This document shows, piece by piece, positions 28,713 to 36,469 of a DNA stretch of 52,106 nt. The stretch is taken from positions 1 through 52,106 of the forward strand of contig NZ_FLSP01000063.1 in assembly GCF_900091315.1 (NCBI RefSeq), in the 5' to 3' direction. Made by a program: the position numbers and the translations under genes. Below the pieces are notes generated by a model. The model made no database searches and was not told the origin of the DNA. It saw only the letters and a list, made by a program, of their open reading frames with translations. The DNA comes from Streptomyces sp. DI166 (GTDB lineage: Bacteria; Actinomycetota; Actinomycetes; Streptomycetales; Streptomycetaceae). The number at the start of each line of letters is the position of its first letter. Position 1 is the first letter of the stretch.

Positions 28713-29731
28713 TTGGCGGTCCCGAGGTCGAAGACGATCCGGGCGGGGACCTGGCCGCGCAGCACGTCCTCGATGGACTCGTTGACCGAGTCGAGCGGAC
28801 GGGTCTCGCGGATCACCCGGGTACGTCCGGCGGCGTGCAGCTGGAACACCTCGGCGAGGTCCTGCCGGGTGCCGACGATGGAGCCGATCACCGAGGTGCC
28901 GTTGAGGACGGTGTCGAAGATCGGGACCTGGATCGTGCCGTGCGCGGGGAGGGCGACCATGACCAGCTTCCCGCCGCGCCGCAGACCGGCGTTGACGGCG
29001 GCGAACGACTCCTCGTTGACGGCGAGGGCGATGGCCGCGTGGGCGCCGCCGTGCCGCTTGAGGACCTCGGCGACATCGTTCTTGCGGGCGTCGATGACGA
29101 GGTCGGCGCCGAGTTCAGCGGCCAGTTCCAGCTTCTCGTCGGTGATGTCGATCGCGGCGACCGTGGCCCCGGCGATCTTGGCGTATTGCAGGGCCAGATG
29201 GCCGAGTCCGCCGATGCCGGAGATCGCGACGAGCTGTGTGGGCCGTACGTCGGCGACCTTGAGCGCCTTGTACGTGGTCACGCCGGCGCAGGTCAGCGGG
29301 GCGGCGTCGACGGGGTCGACGCCCTGGGGCACGGGCTGGGCGAAGTCGGCCCAGGCGAGCATCTTCTCGGCGTAGCCGCCGTCGCAGCCGTAGCCGGTGT
29401 TGATCTGCTGCTCGCACAGGGTCTCCCAGCCGGACAGGCAGTGCTCGCAGCGGCCGCACGCCCTGCCGAGCCACGGCACGGCGACCCGCTGGCCCAAGGC
29501 CAGGTGGGTGACGCCGTCGCCGAGCTTCTCGACGAGGCCCACGCCCTCGTGGCCGGGCACGAACGGCGGGTTCGGCCTGACCGGCCAGTCGCCGTGGGCG
29601 GCGTGGATGTCGGTGTGGCACAGCCCGGACGCCTCGACCCGGACCCGGACCTGTCCGGGGCCCGGCTCGGGGTCGGGGCGCTCCTCGATCACGAGGGGCT
29701 CGCCGAAGGCTCGTACGACCGCTGCCTTCAT
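28709..29731 (-). CDS. Zinc-dependent alcohol dehydrogenase (AdhP-like)
   Basis: 340-residue medium-chain dehydrogenase reducing aldehydes to alcohols with NAD(P)H or the reverse. Catalytic zinc ligands in SGLCHTDIHAAHGDWP and GHEGVG; structural zinc from the four cysteines in GRACGRCEHCLSGWETLC; nucleotide fold GIGGLGHLALQYAKI. ATG at 29731 has AGGAG 8 bases upstream. Middle gene of an operon between two USPs. Adh is a member of the OsdR regulon in S. coelicolor; reoxidising NADH under low oxygen is the likely use. Confidence 0.95.
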   Translation of the reverse strand: MKAAVVRAFGEPLVIEERPDPEPGPGQVRVRVEASGLCHTDIHAAHGDWPVRPNPPFVPGHEGVGLVEKLGDGVTHLALGQRVAVPWLGRACGRCEHCLSGWETLCEQQINTGYGCDGGYAEKMLAWADFAQPVPQGVDPVDAAPLTCAGVTTYKALKVADVRPTQLVAISGIGGLGHLALQYAKIAGATVAAIDITDEKLELAAELGADLVIDARKNDVAEVLKRHGGAHAAIALAVNEESFAAVNAGLRRGGKLVMVALPAHGTIQVPIFDTVLNGTSVIGSIVGTRQDLAEVFQLHAAGRTRVIRETRPLDSVNESIEDVLRGQVPARIVFDLGTAK

Positions 29732-29764
29732 GGTGGTCACTCCTAGTGCAGTGGGGTGGGTCGG

Positions 29765-30670
29765 TCAGTCGTGGGCGACGACTGCGACGGGGGCGGTGGA
29801 GTGGTGCAGGACCGCGTGGGCGACCGGGCCGATGTGGGCGCCGAACGGCCTGCGCCGGATCCGGCGGCCGATGACGACCAGGGACGCCTCGTGCGCCGCG
29901 TCCACCAGGCGCACACCGGGGCTGCCGGCCGGGCTCTCCTCGACGACCTCGACGTCCGGGTACTTCTGCCGCCACGGCCGCAGTGCCTCGCGGAGCGCGG
30001 CGGACTGCTGTCCGACGATCTCGTCGTGCAACTGGGCGTCGGCGGTCAGGCCGTAGACGTAGTACGGCGGGAGGTTCCAGCCGTGCAGGACGCGCAGCTT
30101 GGTCTCGCGCCGGGCGGCGGCCTCGAAGGCGAACTCGATGACCGCGGCGTCCGGGTGGTCCGCATCGAGACCGAGGACGACGGGCCGGTACGGCGTGGAC
30201 GCCGACGGGATGCCGGACGGGTCCGGCGCGTGCTCGTCGGTGGCCTGCTCACCAGCACGGACCAGGACGACCGGGGTCGTGGTGTGGGCGACGACCGAGA
30301 GGCCGACGGAACCGACCATGAACCCGGCGAGTCCGCTCAGTCCGCGGGATCCGAGGACCAGCATCCGCGCGCCCTCGGCCGCCTTGGCGATGGCCTCGGC
30401 GGGCGGGCCGTGGAGCTGTTCCGTGGTCACCTCAAGTCCGGGGTGACGCGCGCGCAGTCCGTCCGCGGCCTCGCGGGGGATGCGCTCGGTCCAGTGCTGG
30501 TGCGTCTCGGCACCGAGCAGCGGGGCCTGGGCGAGCGGTTCCGGAACCGGCTCCCAGACCTGGACGATCTTCAGCGGCAGGCCGAGCAGCTTCGCCTCGC
30601 GTGCCGCCCATTCCGCGGCGGCCCTGCTCTCGGGCGATCCGTCGAGACCTGCGACGACAGTGCGAGTCAT
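29765..30670 (-). CDS. Tandem universal stress protein
   Basis: 301 residues, two USP domains: VVAGLDGSPESRAAAEWAAR with complete motif VLGSRGLSGLAGFMVGS, and VVLGLDADHPDAAV with degenerate end VIGRRIRRRPFGAHIG. Very similar to the USP at 7145-8053 in layout, including WRQKYPDVEVVEE. GGAGG lies before the ATG. First gene of the USP-adh-USP operon, behind two tandem DevR-like boxes. Confidence 0.94.
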   Translation of the reverse strand: MTRTVVAGLDGSPESRAAAEWAAREAKLLGLPLKIVQVWEPVPEPLAQAPLLGAETHQHWTERIPREAADGLRARHPGLEVTTEQLHGPPAEAIAKAAEGARMLVLGSRGLSGLAGFMVGSVGLSVVAHTTTPVVLVRAGEQATDEHAPDPSGIPSASTPYRPVVLGLDADHPDAAVIEFAFEAAARRETKLRVLHGWNLPPYYVYGLTADAQLHDEIVGQQSAALREALRPWRQKYPDVEVVEESPAGSPGVRLVDAAHEASLVVIGRRIRRRPFGAHIGPVAHAVLHHSTAPVAVVAHD

Positions 30671-30699
30671 GGTCGTGCCTCCTGATCTGTTTCCCTGTC

Positions 30700-30746
30700 T
30701 CCAGCGTCGGCCGGAAGCGGCCCCGCGGGCAGGGGCCGCAGGTCCC
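30700..30746 (-). promoter_or_regulatory. DevR/OsdR-like promoter element (proximal of two) of the USP-adh operon
   Basis: Minus-strand reading: GGGACC-TG-CGGCCC (30746-30733), exactly 25 bases, then ACGCTGGA (30707-30700), 29 bases before the ATG at 30670. Matches the dyad at all fixed positions. Confidence 0.65.
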
Positions 30747-30752
30747 CGGACC

Positions 30753-30766
30753 GGGCCGACCGGCCC
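30753..30766. promoter_or_regulatory. DevR/OsdR-like box (distal of two) of the USP-adh operon
   Basis: GGGCCG-AC-CGGCCC, a perfect dyad, centred 20 bases from the proximal box, two helical turns, so both dimers could bind one face of the DNA. DevR promoters in mycobacteria often have paired sites. Confidence 0.6.
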
Positions 30767-30770
30767 ACAG

Positions 30771-30795
30771 GACGGGCCCCTCATCGGGGCCCGTC
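30771..30795 (-). terminator. Strong hairpin downstream of the DoxX-like gene
   Basis: GACGGGCCCC, a five-base loop TCATC, and GGGGCCCGTC form a perfect 10-bp stem starting 15 bases after the DoxX-like stop. No U-run follows, as is usual in this kind of genome. It separates that gene from the USP-adh promoter. Confidence 0.6.
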
Positions 30796-30809
30796 GCGGT
30801 TCGCGGTGG

Positions 30810-31418
30810 TCACTTCAGCCAGGGGTTGCGGCTGACGAAGGGGAGCTTGGCCCAGACCTTGCCGAGGCCCCAGACCGCTCCGGCGCCGGTGGCGGCGAGG
30901 GCGATGAGGACGACGGCGTAGATCAGGTGGTAGTCGACGAAGGGATTCGTCGACATGCTGGGCGAGCCGTCCGCCAGGTGCTGGGCCGGCGGCCACTCGG
31001 CGATCCACATCAGCGCCATCATGACGGTGCCGGCGAGGGCGGCCAGGCGCAGTCCGACGCCGAGGACCAGGGCCAGTCCGATGCCGAGCAGGCCGAGCAT
31101 GAACAGCCAGTCCGCCCAGGCGTCCCCGGCCCAGGAGTGGAAGGTGTCCTGCATGGGTCCGACGGCCACGTGGCCGAGGAAGCCCTCGGTGGGCGATCCG
31201 CCGTCGATCCAGGCGTTGGAGGACTGGGTGGCGTAGCCGAACCCGAAGGTCTTGTCGAGGAACGCCCACAGGAAGACGAACCCGGTCAGCAGCCGGAGGG
31301 ACGCCAGGGCGTAGGCGGCGGGCGACACCACGTCGGCGGTCGCGGACGCCGCACGGTTCCTGCGGAGCGCGGGGAGGTGGAACCCGCGGCTTTGGTGAGG
31401 GTGCTCGTGCACGGCCAT
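30810..31418 (-). CDS. DoxX-like integral membrane protein
   Basis: 202 residues with a cytosolic N-terminus and about four transmembrane helices (ASLRLLTGFVFLWAFLDKTFG; DWLFMLGLLGIGLALVLGV; LAALAGTVMMALMWIAEWPP; YHLIYAVVLIALAATGAGAV), the pattern of DoxX/thiosulfate:quinone oxidoreductase-like membrane subunits. The enzymatic role of actinobacterial members is mostly unknown. GAAGGGA precedes the ATG. Monocistronic by position, ended by a strong hairpin; a DevR-like dyad lies 101 bases upstream in the shared divergent region. Confidence 0.85.
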   Translation of the reverse strand: MAVHEHPHQSRGFHLPALRRNRAASATADVVSPAAYALASLRLLTGFVFLWAFLDKTFGFGYATQSSNAWIDGGSPTEGFLGHVAVGPMQDTFHSWAGDAWADWLFMLGLLGIGLALVLGVGLRLAALAGTVMMALMWIAEWPPAQHLADGSPSMSTNPFVDYHLIYAVVLIALAATGAGAVWGLGKVWAKLPFVSRNPWLK

Positions 31419-31512
31419 CGTCTTGTCCCTTCGAGCGGATCCTTGGTGCTGACGAGAACACTGTCGCGGTACGGCCGAGGGGGGCGCCGTGCGCCGAAGG
31501 TCGGGCGTCGCA

Positions 31513-31526
31513 GGGCTGAACGTCCC
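31513..31526. promoter_or_regulatory. DevR/OsdR-like box near the DoxX-like gene
   Basis: GGGCTG-AA-CGTCCC; one T at the position usually C, closest of all to the mycobacterial form. Centred 101 bases from the DoxX-like start. No octamer at the standard spacing on either strand. Confidence 0.5.
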
Positions 31527-31606
31527 TTTCCCGGGGCCCGGTTGGGGCGCTCCCCGTCCGCCCCGGGTTCCGGCACGCGCGAGGGGTGCCGAAGGTCCGC
31601 CGGTGG

Positions 31607-31653
31607 GGGCCGGGTGGCCCATGGCCCGGGGCCTGGCCCCGGCAGAGGCTGGA
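31607..31653 (+). promoter_or_regulatory. DevR/OsdR-like promoter element of the cNMP-like/CBS operon
   Basis: GGGCCG-GG-TGGCCC (31607-31620), 25 bases, AGGCTGGA (31646-31653), 36 bases before the ATG at 31690. An inverted repeat GGAGTT-GGT-AACTCC (31651-31665) overlaps the octamer and may bind another factor. Confidence 0.62.
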
Positions 31654-31689
31654 GTTGGTAACTCCGGTACGCCTGAGTGGAGGCCCGCC

Positions 31690-32154
31690 ATGAACGCTCC
31701 TGTCACCACGAGCCTGCCGAGGGCACTGCCCGCCGAGCACCGGCAACGGCTGATGGCGATCGCCCGCGAGGTGTCGTTCCCGGCCGGGACGCGGCTGTTC
31801 GAGGAGGGCGGTCGCGCGGACCGCTTCTGGATCATCCGTACCGGCACGGTCGACCTCGACATGCGGGTCCCCGGCCGCCGGCCCGCCGTGATCGAGTCCC
31901 TCGGCCACAACGAACTGGTCGGCTGGTCCTGGCTGCTCACCCCGCACGTGTGGCACCTGGGCGCCGAGGCCGCGAGCCCGCTGCGCGCGTACGAGTTCGA
32001 CGCCGAGGAGGTCCGCGAGCTGTGCGAGGAGGACCCCGAGTTCGGACGCGCCGTCGCCCGCTGGGTGGGCGAGGTCGTGGCCCACCGGCTGCACTCGGCC
32101 CGCACCCGGCTGCTGGACCTGTACGGGCCGTACGGCAGCGGTGTGCGGCGCTGA
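31690..32154 (+). CDS. Cyclic-nucleotide-binding-like domain protein without DNA-binding domain (copy 2)
   Basis: 154 residues, same length as the copy at 13379-13843 and close to it throughout (LFEEGGRADRFWIIRTGT; GWSWLLTPHVWHLGA; ARTRLLDLYGP). It too stops before a helix-turn-helix and lacks the phosphate-cassette arginine. TGGAGG precedes the ATG. Followed after 47 bases by a CBS/BON gene, repeating the association seen in the hydrogenase operon. Confidence 0.87.
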   Translation: MNAPVTTSLPRALPAEHRQRLMAIAREVSFPAGTRLFEEGGRADRFWIIRTGTVDLDMRVPGRRPAVIESLGHNELVGWSWLLTPHVWHLGAEAASPLRAYEFDAEEVRELCEEDPEFGRAVARWVGEVVAHRLHSARTRLLDLYGPYGSGVRR

Positions 32155-32201
32155 GGCGCCCTTCCCTCCGGAACGAGCACGAACGAGAACGAGGAGTCAC
32201 C

Positions 32202-32858
32202 GTGCACGCAGCCCCGCACGTGGTCAGCGACGTGATGACGCGTGATGTCGCCGTCGTCCGCCGGGACACCGTCTTCAAGGACATCGTGCGCACGCTGCAC
32301 GACCGGAAGGTCAGTGCCGTGCCCGTGGTGGACGGCGGGCGGCGGGTCCTCGGGGTCGTCTCCGAGGCGGACCTGCTGCCGAAGGAGGAGTTCCGCGACA
32401 GCGACCCGGACCGCTACACACAGCTGCGCAGGCTGTCCGACCTGGCGAAGGCCGGTTCGGTGACGGCCGGTGAGCTGATGACCTCCCCCGCCCTGACCGT
32501 TCGCGCGGACGCCACCCTGGCGCAGGCCGCGCGGATCATGGCCCGGGCCCGGGTCAAGCGGCTGCCGGTGGTCGGGGACACGGATCGGCTGGAGGGGCTG
32601 GTCAGTCGGGCGGATCTGTTGAAGGTGTTCCTGCGGGACGACGAGGACATCGCCGAAGAGATTCGGCGGGAGGTCGTCGCGTATCTGTTTCCGCCGCCGG
32701 CCTCGTCGGTGCGCGTCACCGTTGAGGACGGTTCGGTCCGTCTGTCCGGACGGGTGCGGGACACCTCCCTGGTTCCGGTCGCGGCTCGCCTGGCGCGGGC
32801 GGTGGAGGGTGTGGTGGATGTGGACTTCTCGCTGGATCATGGGGCGGCGGCGGTTTAG
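32202..32858 (+). CDS. CBS-domain pair plus BON domain protein (short copy)
   Basis: 218 residues: CBS1 (SDVMTRDVAVVRRDTVFKDI), CBS2 (GELMTSPALTVRADATLAQA) and BON (VRVTVEDGSVRLSGRVRD). Very close to the hydrogenase-operon copy, sharing VVSEADLL.KEEFRD and EEIRREV. GTG start with GAGGAG five bases upstream; no in-frame ATG nearby. Co-transcribed with the cNMP-like gene; ended by a GC hairpin. Confidence 0.93.
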   Translation: MHAAPHVVSDVMTRDVAVVRRDTVFKDIVRTLHDRKVSAVPVVDGGRRVLGVVSEADLLPKEEFRDSDPDRYTQLRRLSDLAKAGSVTAGELMTSPALTVRADATLAQAARIMARARVKRLPVVGDTDRLEGLVSRADLLKVFLRDDEDIAEEIRREVVAYLFPPPASSVRVTVEDGSVRLSGRVRDTSLVPVAARLARAVEGVVDVDFSLDHGAAAV

Positions 32859-32901
32859 CCGGGTCTTTTGTCGCCCCCGCCGCCCCTACCCGTTCCCGTC
32901 C

Positions 32902-32921
32902 CCGGGGGCTGCCGCCCCCGG
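32902..32921 (+). terminator. GC-rich hairpin after the CBS/BON gene
   Basis: CCGGGGGC, loop TGCC, GCCCCCGG: an 8-bp perfect stem 43 bases after the stop. The surrounding sequence resembles a repetitive extragenic element common in streptomycetes. Confidence 0.55.
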
Positions 32922-32960
32922 ACCCCCGCTGTCGGCCCTGGACGGGCCTCGTCCTCAAAC

Positions 32961-33015
32961 GCCGGACGGGCTGAAAGCAAGCCGCCGGACGGGCTGAACA
33001 GACGGACCGGCTGAA
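32961..33015. repeat. Short extragenic repeat cluster
   Basis: GCCGGACGGGCTGAA occurs at 32961-32975 and again at 32984-32998, with a diverged copy GACGGACCGGCTGAA at 33001-33015. Spacing is irregular (23 and 17 bases). The motif, preceded by CCTCAAAC, looks like a dispersed Streptomyces intergenic repeat; I recall it as common but cannot check. Confidence 0.6.
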
Positions 33016-33036
33016 GAAACGGTCCCCCTCTCACTA

Positions 33037-33050
33037 GGGCCCATCGGCCC
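33037..33050. promoter_or_regulatory. DevR/OsdR-like box upstream of the response regulator
   Basis: GGGCCC-AT-CGGCCC, centred 62 bases before the regulator start, suggesting autoregulation. TATGGG at 33085-33090 may be its -10 region. The standard octamer is absent; AGGCGTGA occurs at 17 instead of 25 bases. Confidence 0.55.
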
Positions 33051-33105
33051 TGGCGTCCCGGCCCTCCAGGCGTGACGATCGTCCTATGGGACCCAAGGGG
33101 GCGAG

Positions 33106-33807
33106 ATGACCGAGCCGCGTGCCTTTTCCGCGCAGGATCCGATTCGGGTTTTCCTGCTCGACGATCATGAGGTGGTGCGGCGCGGTCTGTCCGATCTGCT
33201 GGACGCCGAGCCGGACATCTCCGTGGTGGGCGACGCCGAGAACGTGGAGCATGCCCTCGTGCGCGCCCCCGCCGTGCGCCCCCATGTGGCCGTGCTCGAT
33301 GTGCGGCTGCCGGACGGCAACGGGATCACCGTCTGCCGTGAGCTGCGCAGCATGATGCCGGATCTGGCCTGTCTGATGCTGACCTCGTTCGACGACGAGG
33401 ACGCCCTGCTGGACGCGATCATGGCGGGCGCGTCCGGGTACGTGCTGAAGCAGATCCGCGGCTCCGACCTCGTCGCCGCCGTCCGTACCGTCGCCTCCGG
33501 GCAGTCCATGCTGGACCCCGCGACGACGGCCCGGCTGATGAAGTCCCTGCGCACCGAGCCCGCGGAACAGCCGGCCGAGGCCCCCGAGCTGGCCGGTCTC
33601 TCGCCGCGCGAGCGGGAGATCCTGGCGCTGATCGGGGACGGGCTGACCAACCGCGAGATCGGCAAGCGGCTGTACCTGTCCGAGAAGACAGTCAAGAACC
33701 ACATCTCCCGGCTGCTGGCCAAGCTGGGCGTCCAGCGCCGCGTACAGGCCGCGGTGCTGGCCACCCACCTCGACCAGCCGGAGAAGGCCGAGCGGCCCGC
33801 CCTCTAG
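33106..33807 (+). CDS. osdR: NarL/LuxR-family response regulator, DevR (DosR)/OsdR-like
   Basis: 233 residues. Receiver domain with acidic pair Asp-19/Asp-20, phospho-acceptor Asp-65 in VAVLDVRLPDGNG, Thr-93 and Lys-115; C-terminal LuxR helix-turn-helix (LSPREREILALIGDGLTNREI, then SEKTVKNHISRLLAKLG). Strong resemblance to mycobacterial DevR in both domains (DDHEVVRRGL, MLDAI-type ASGYVLK, EKTVKN); the KTVKN recognition-helix residues that contact DNA in DevR are kept. Probably the activator of the island. No sensor kinase (OsdK/DosS type) is encoded in this window. AAGGGGG precedes the ATG. Its TAG shares CTAG with the stop of the convergent P-type ATPase. Confidence 0.9.
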   Translation: MTEPRAFSAQDPIRVFLLDDHEVVRRGLSDLLDAEPDISVVGDAENVEHALVRAPAVRPHVAVLDVRLPDGNGITVCRELRSMMPDLACLMLTSFDDEDALLDAIMAGASGYVLKQIRGSDLVAAVRTVASGQSMLDPATTARLMKSLRTEPAEQPAEAPELAGLSPREREILALIGDGLTNREIGKRLYLSEKTVKNHISRLLAKLGVQRRVQAAVLATHLDQPEKAERPAL

Positions 33808-36467
33808 TCCCTCCGGGGCCGGAAGGCGCGTACCGCCAGCTCCACCAGCAGCACCGTCGACGCCGTGCCCGCGCACGCCGCCCACTGGGCCGCGTTCAGC
33901 GGGACCGTGCCGAAGACGCTGCGTGCCCACGGCAGGTGGACGGCGAGGATCTGCACCACCAGGACCGCGCCGAGGCACAGCCACAGGGTGCGGTTGCGCA
34001 GCTGGTGGCGGCCCAGCAGCGGGCCCCCGTCCACCCGGGCGCTGAGCGAGTTGACCAGCTGGAACAGTACGAACGTGGTGAACGCCATGGTCAGCGCGGT
34101 GTCCGTGGAGACCTGTTCGCGGGCCAGGGCCAGCAGTCCGACCGTGCCCAGGGCCATGACCGTGCCCGCCCGGGTGATGGCGAGCAGCCTGCGCCGGTTC
34201 AGGATCCGCTCCGCGGGATCGCGCGGCGGCTTGCGCATCACGTCGTCGCGGGCCGGGTCGACGGCCAGGGCCATCGCGGGCGGACCGTCCATGATGATGT
34301 TGATCCACAGCAACTGGGCCGCCGTCAGCGGCGCGGGCAGCCCGGCGAGGGTGGCGCCGAGCAGGGTCAGGATGGCGCCGACGTTGGTGGACAGCTGGAA
34401 CCGTACGAACTTGACGATGTTGTCGTAGATCGCCCGGCCCTCGCGCACCGCCCGCACGATCGTGGAGAAGTCGTCGTCGGTGAGGACCACCGCCGCGGCC
34501 TCCTTGGCCACGTCCGTGCCGGTGCGGCCCATCGCCACGCCGATGTGCGCGGCCTTGAGCGCCGCCGCGTCGTTCACGCCGTCGCCCGTCATGGCGACGA
34601 TGTGCCCGCGCTCCGAGAGCGCCCGCACGATGGTGACCTTGTGCTCGGGGGCCACCCGGGCGAACACCCCGATGCCGTCGATGCGTTCGGCGAGTTCCTC
34701 CTCGCTCGTGCGCTCCAGTTCGGCGCCGGTCACCACCTCGCCGCGGATGTCCAGTTCCCGGGCGATGGCGGCCGCGGTGTCCGCGTGGTCGCCGGTGATC
34801 ATCTTCACCTCGACCCCGGCCGACCGGCACAGCGCGATCGCGTCCCGGGCCTGCGGCCGTGGCGGATCGGCGATCCCCGCGACCGAGACCAGGGTGAGCG
34901 GGGGCAGCGCGGTGGGGTCGGGCGGTCCGTCGAACACGGCGGTGGCGGCGCCCAGCACGCGCAGGCCCGCCCGGCCCAGCTCCGACGTCACGGCCAGTAC
35001 CTCGGCGCCGAGCACGGCGTCCAGGGGCTGTACGCCCTCGTCGGTGAGCACCGCCTCGCACCGGTCCAGCAGGACGTCCACCGCTCCCTTGGCGTGGACG
35101 CGGGTACGGCCGTCGGGCTCGGTGTGGAAGGTGGCCATGTATTTCGTGGCGCCGTCGAAGGGCACCTCGGCGATCCGGGGCCGCTCGGCGCGCAGTCCGT
35201 CGGCGTCCATGCCGGTCTTGGCGGCGAGGACGACCAGGGCGGCCTCGGTGGGGTCGCCGACGAACCCGTCGTCGGTGAGCCGGGCGTCGTTGCAGAGCGC
35301 GAACGGCAGCACGGCCTCGCGCAGTTCCTCGGCACGGTCGGTGCCCGCTCTGTCGCGGACGGCGCCCCGGGTGTCGTAGCCCTCGCCGGTGACCTCGTAG
35401 CGGCGGCCGGCGGTCCACAGGGACCGGACCGTCATCTCGTTCATGGTCAGGGTGCCGGTCTTGTCGCTGCACACCACGGTCGCCGAGCCCAGGGACTCCA
35501 CCGAGGCGAGCCGTTTGACGATGGCGCCGCGCCGGGCCATGCGGTACACGCCGAGGGCGAGGGTGAGGGCGAGGACGGCCGGCAGCCCCTCGGGGATGGC
35601 GGCGACGGCCAGCGCCACCGCGCGCAGGCCCAGGTCCGCGAGCCCCTCGCCGCGCACCAGCGCGACCAGCGCGTACGCGGCGACGGCGACCCCGCTGAGC
35701 AGGGCCAGGCGGCGCCCGAGGCTGTCGAGCTGGATCTGGAGCGGGCTCGGCGGTTCCGCGCCGGTGCGCAGGGCCTCGGCGATGGCGCCGAGTTCGGTGC
35801 GCATGCCGGTGGCGGTGACGACCATCTCGGCGCGGCCGCGGGTGAGCGCGGTGTTCATGAACAGCATGTCGGTGCGCTCGGCGAGCGGCACCGGGCCGGT
35901 CGGCTCGACGCTCTTGGCGACGGGCTGGGACTCGCCGGTGAGGGCGGCCTCGGCGACCTCCACGGTCTCCGCGACGGTCAGCCGTCCGTCGGCCGGCACC
36001 CGGTCGCCCGCCTCCAGCAGGACCACGTCGCCCGGGACCAGGGTGTGCGCCTCGACCTCGCGCTCGGCGCCGTCGCGGCGGACCCGCGCCGTGGGCACGA
36101 GCATCCGGCGCAGCGCCTCCAGGCTGCGTTCGGCGCGCCGCTCCTGGAGGTAGCCGAGGACGGCGTTGATCTGGAGCACGACGGTGATGATCAGCGCGTC
36201 CTTGACCTCGCCGATCACGGCGGCCACCACGGCGGCGATCAGCAGGATGCCGATCAGCCAGTTGCGGAACTGGTCGAGGAACTTCAGCCACTCCGGCCGG
36301 CGGGCCGGTTCGGCCAGCTTGTTCGGCCCGTACTCGGCCGCGCGGGTGGCGGCCTCGGCGCCGCTCAGCCCGGTGGCCGGGTCGACGCCGAGCCGGGCGG
36401 CCACCGCCTCGGCGGTCACTTCGTGGACGTCCTCCCCCACGACCTGTCCGGTCGTTCGCCCCTGCAT
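33804..36467 (-). CDS. P-type cation-transporting ATPase (P2A/CtpF-like)
   Basis: 887 residues, full length. N-terminal cation ATPase domain, actuator motif TGESQPVAK, M4 motif AAIPEGLPAVLALTLALG, phosphorylation site CSDKTGTLTMNE, nucleotide-binding region and hinge MTGDGVNDAAALK, with about ten transmembrane helices. PEGLP and the layout fit the Ca2+/Mn2+-like P2 group. Mycobacterial CtpF, a member of the DosR regulon, is similar in type; the ion is not certain here. ATG at 36467 lies just after the USP stop with GAGGAG upstream; co-transcribed behind that USP. Confidence 0.93.
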   Translation of the reverse strand: MQGRTTGQVVGEDVHEVTAEAVAARLGVDPATGLSGAEAATRAAEYGPNKLAEPARRPEWLKFLDQFRNWLIGILLIAAVVAAVIGEVKDALIITVVLQINAVLGYLQERRAERSLEALRRMLVPTARVRRDGAEREVEAHTLVPGDVVLLEAGDRVPADGRLTVAETVEVAEAALTGESQPVAKSVEPTGPVPLAERTDMLFMNTALTRGRAEMVVTATGMRTELGAIAEALRTGAEPPSPLQIQLDSLGRRLALLSGVAVAAYALVALVRGEGLADLGLRAVALAVAAIPEGLPAVLALTLALGVYRMARRGAIVKRLASVESLGSATVVCSDKTGTLTMNEMTVRSLWTAGRRYEVTGEGYDTRGAVRDRAGTDRAEELREAVLPFALCNDARLTDDGFVGDPTEAALVVLAAKTGMDADGLRAERPRIAEVPFDGATKYMATFHTEPDGRTRVHAKGAVDVLLDRCEAVLTDEGVQPLDAVLGAEVLAVTSELGRAGLRVLGAATAVFDGPPDPTALPPLTLVSVAGIADPPRPQARDAIALCRSAGVEVKMITGDHADTAAAIARELDIRGEVVTGAELERTSEEELAERIDGIGVFARVAPEHKVTIVRALSERGHIVAMTGDGVNDAAALKAAHIGVAMGRTGTDVAKEAAAVVLTDDDFSTIVRAVREGRAIYDNIVKFVRFQLSTNVGAILTLLGATLAGLPAPLTAAQLLWINIIMDGPPAMALAVDPARDDVMRKPPRDPAERILNRRRLLAITRAGTVMALGTVGLLALAREQVSTDTALTMAFTTFVLFQLVNSLSARVDGGPLLGRHQLRNRTLWLCLGAVLVVQILAVHLPWARSVFGTVPLNAAQWAACAGTASTVLLVELAVRAFRPRRD

Positions 36468-36469
36468 GG

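Noticed and set aside
31629..31641. GGGGCCTGGCCCC as a separate regulator site
   Set aside because: It lies inside the 25-base spacer of the element at 31607-31653 and lacks the dyad spacing; more likely chance in GC-rich DNA.
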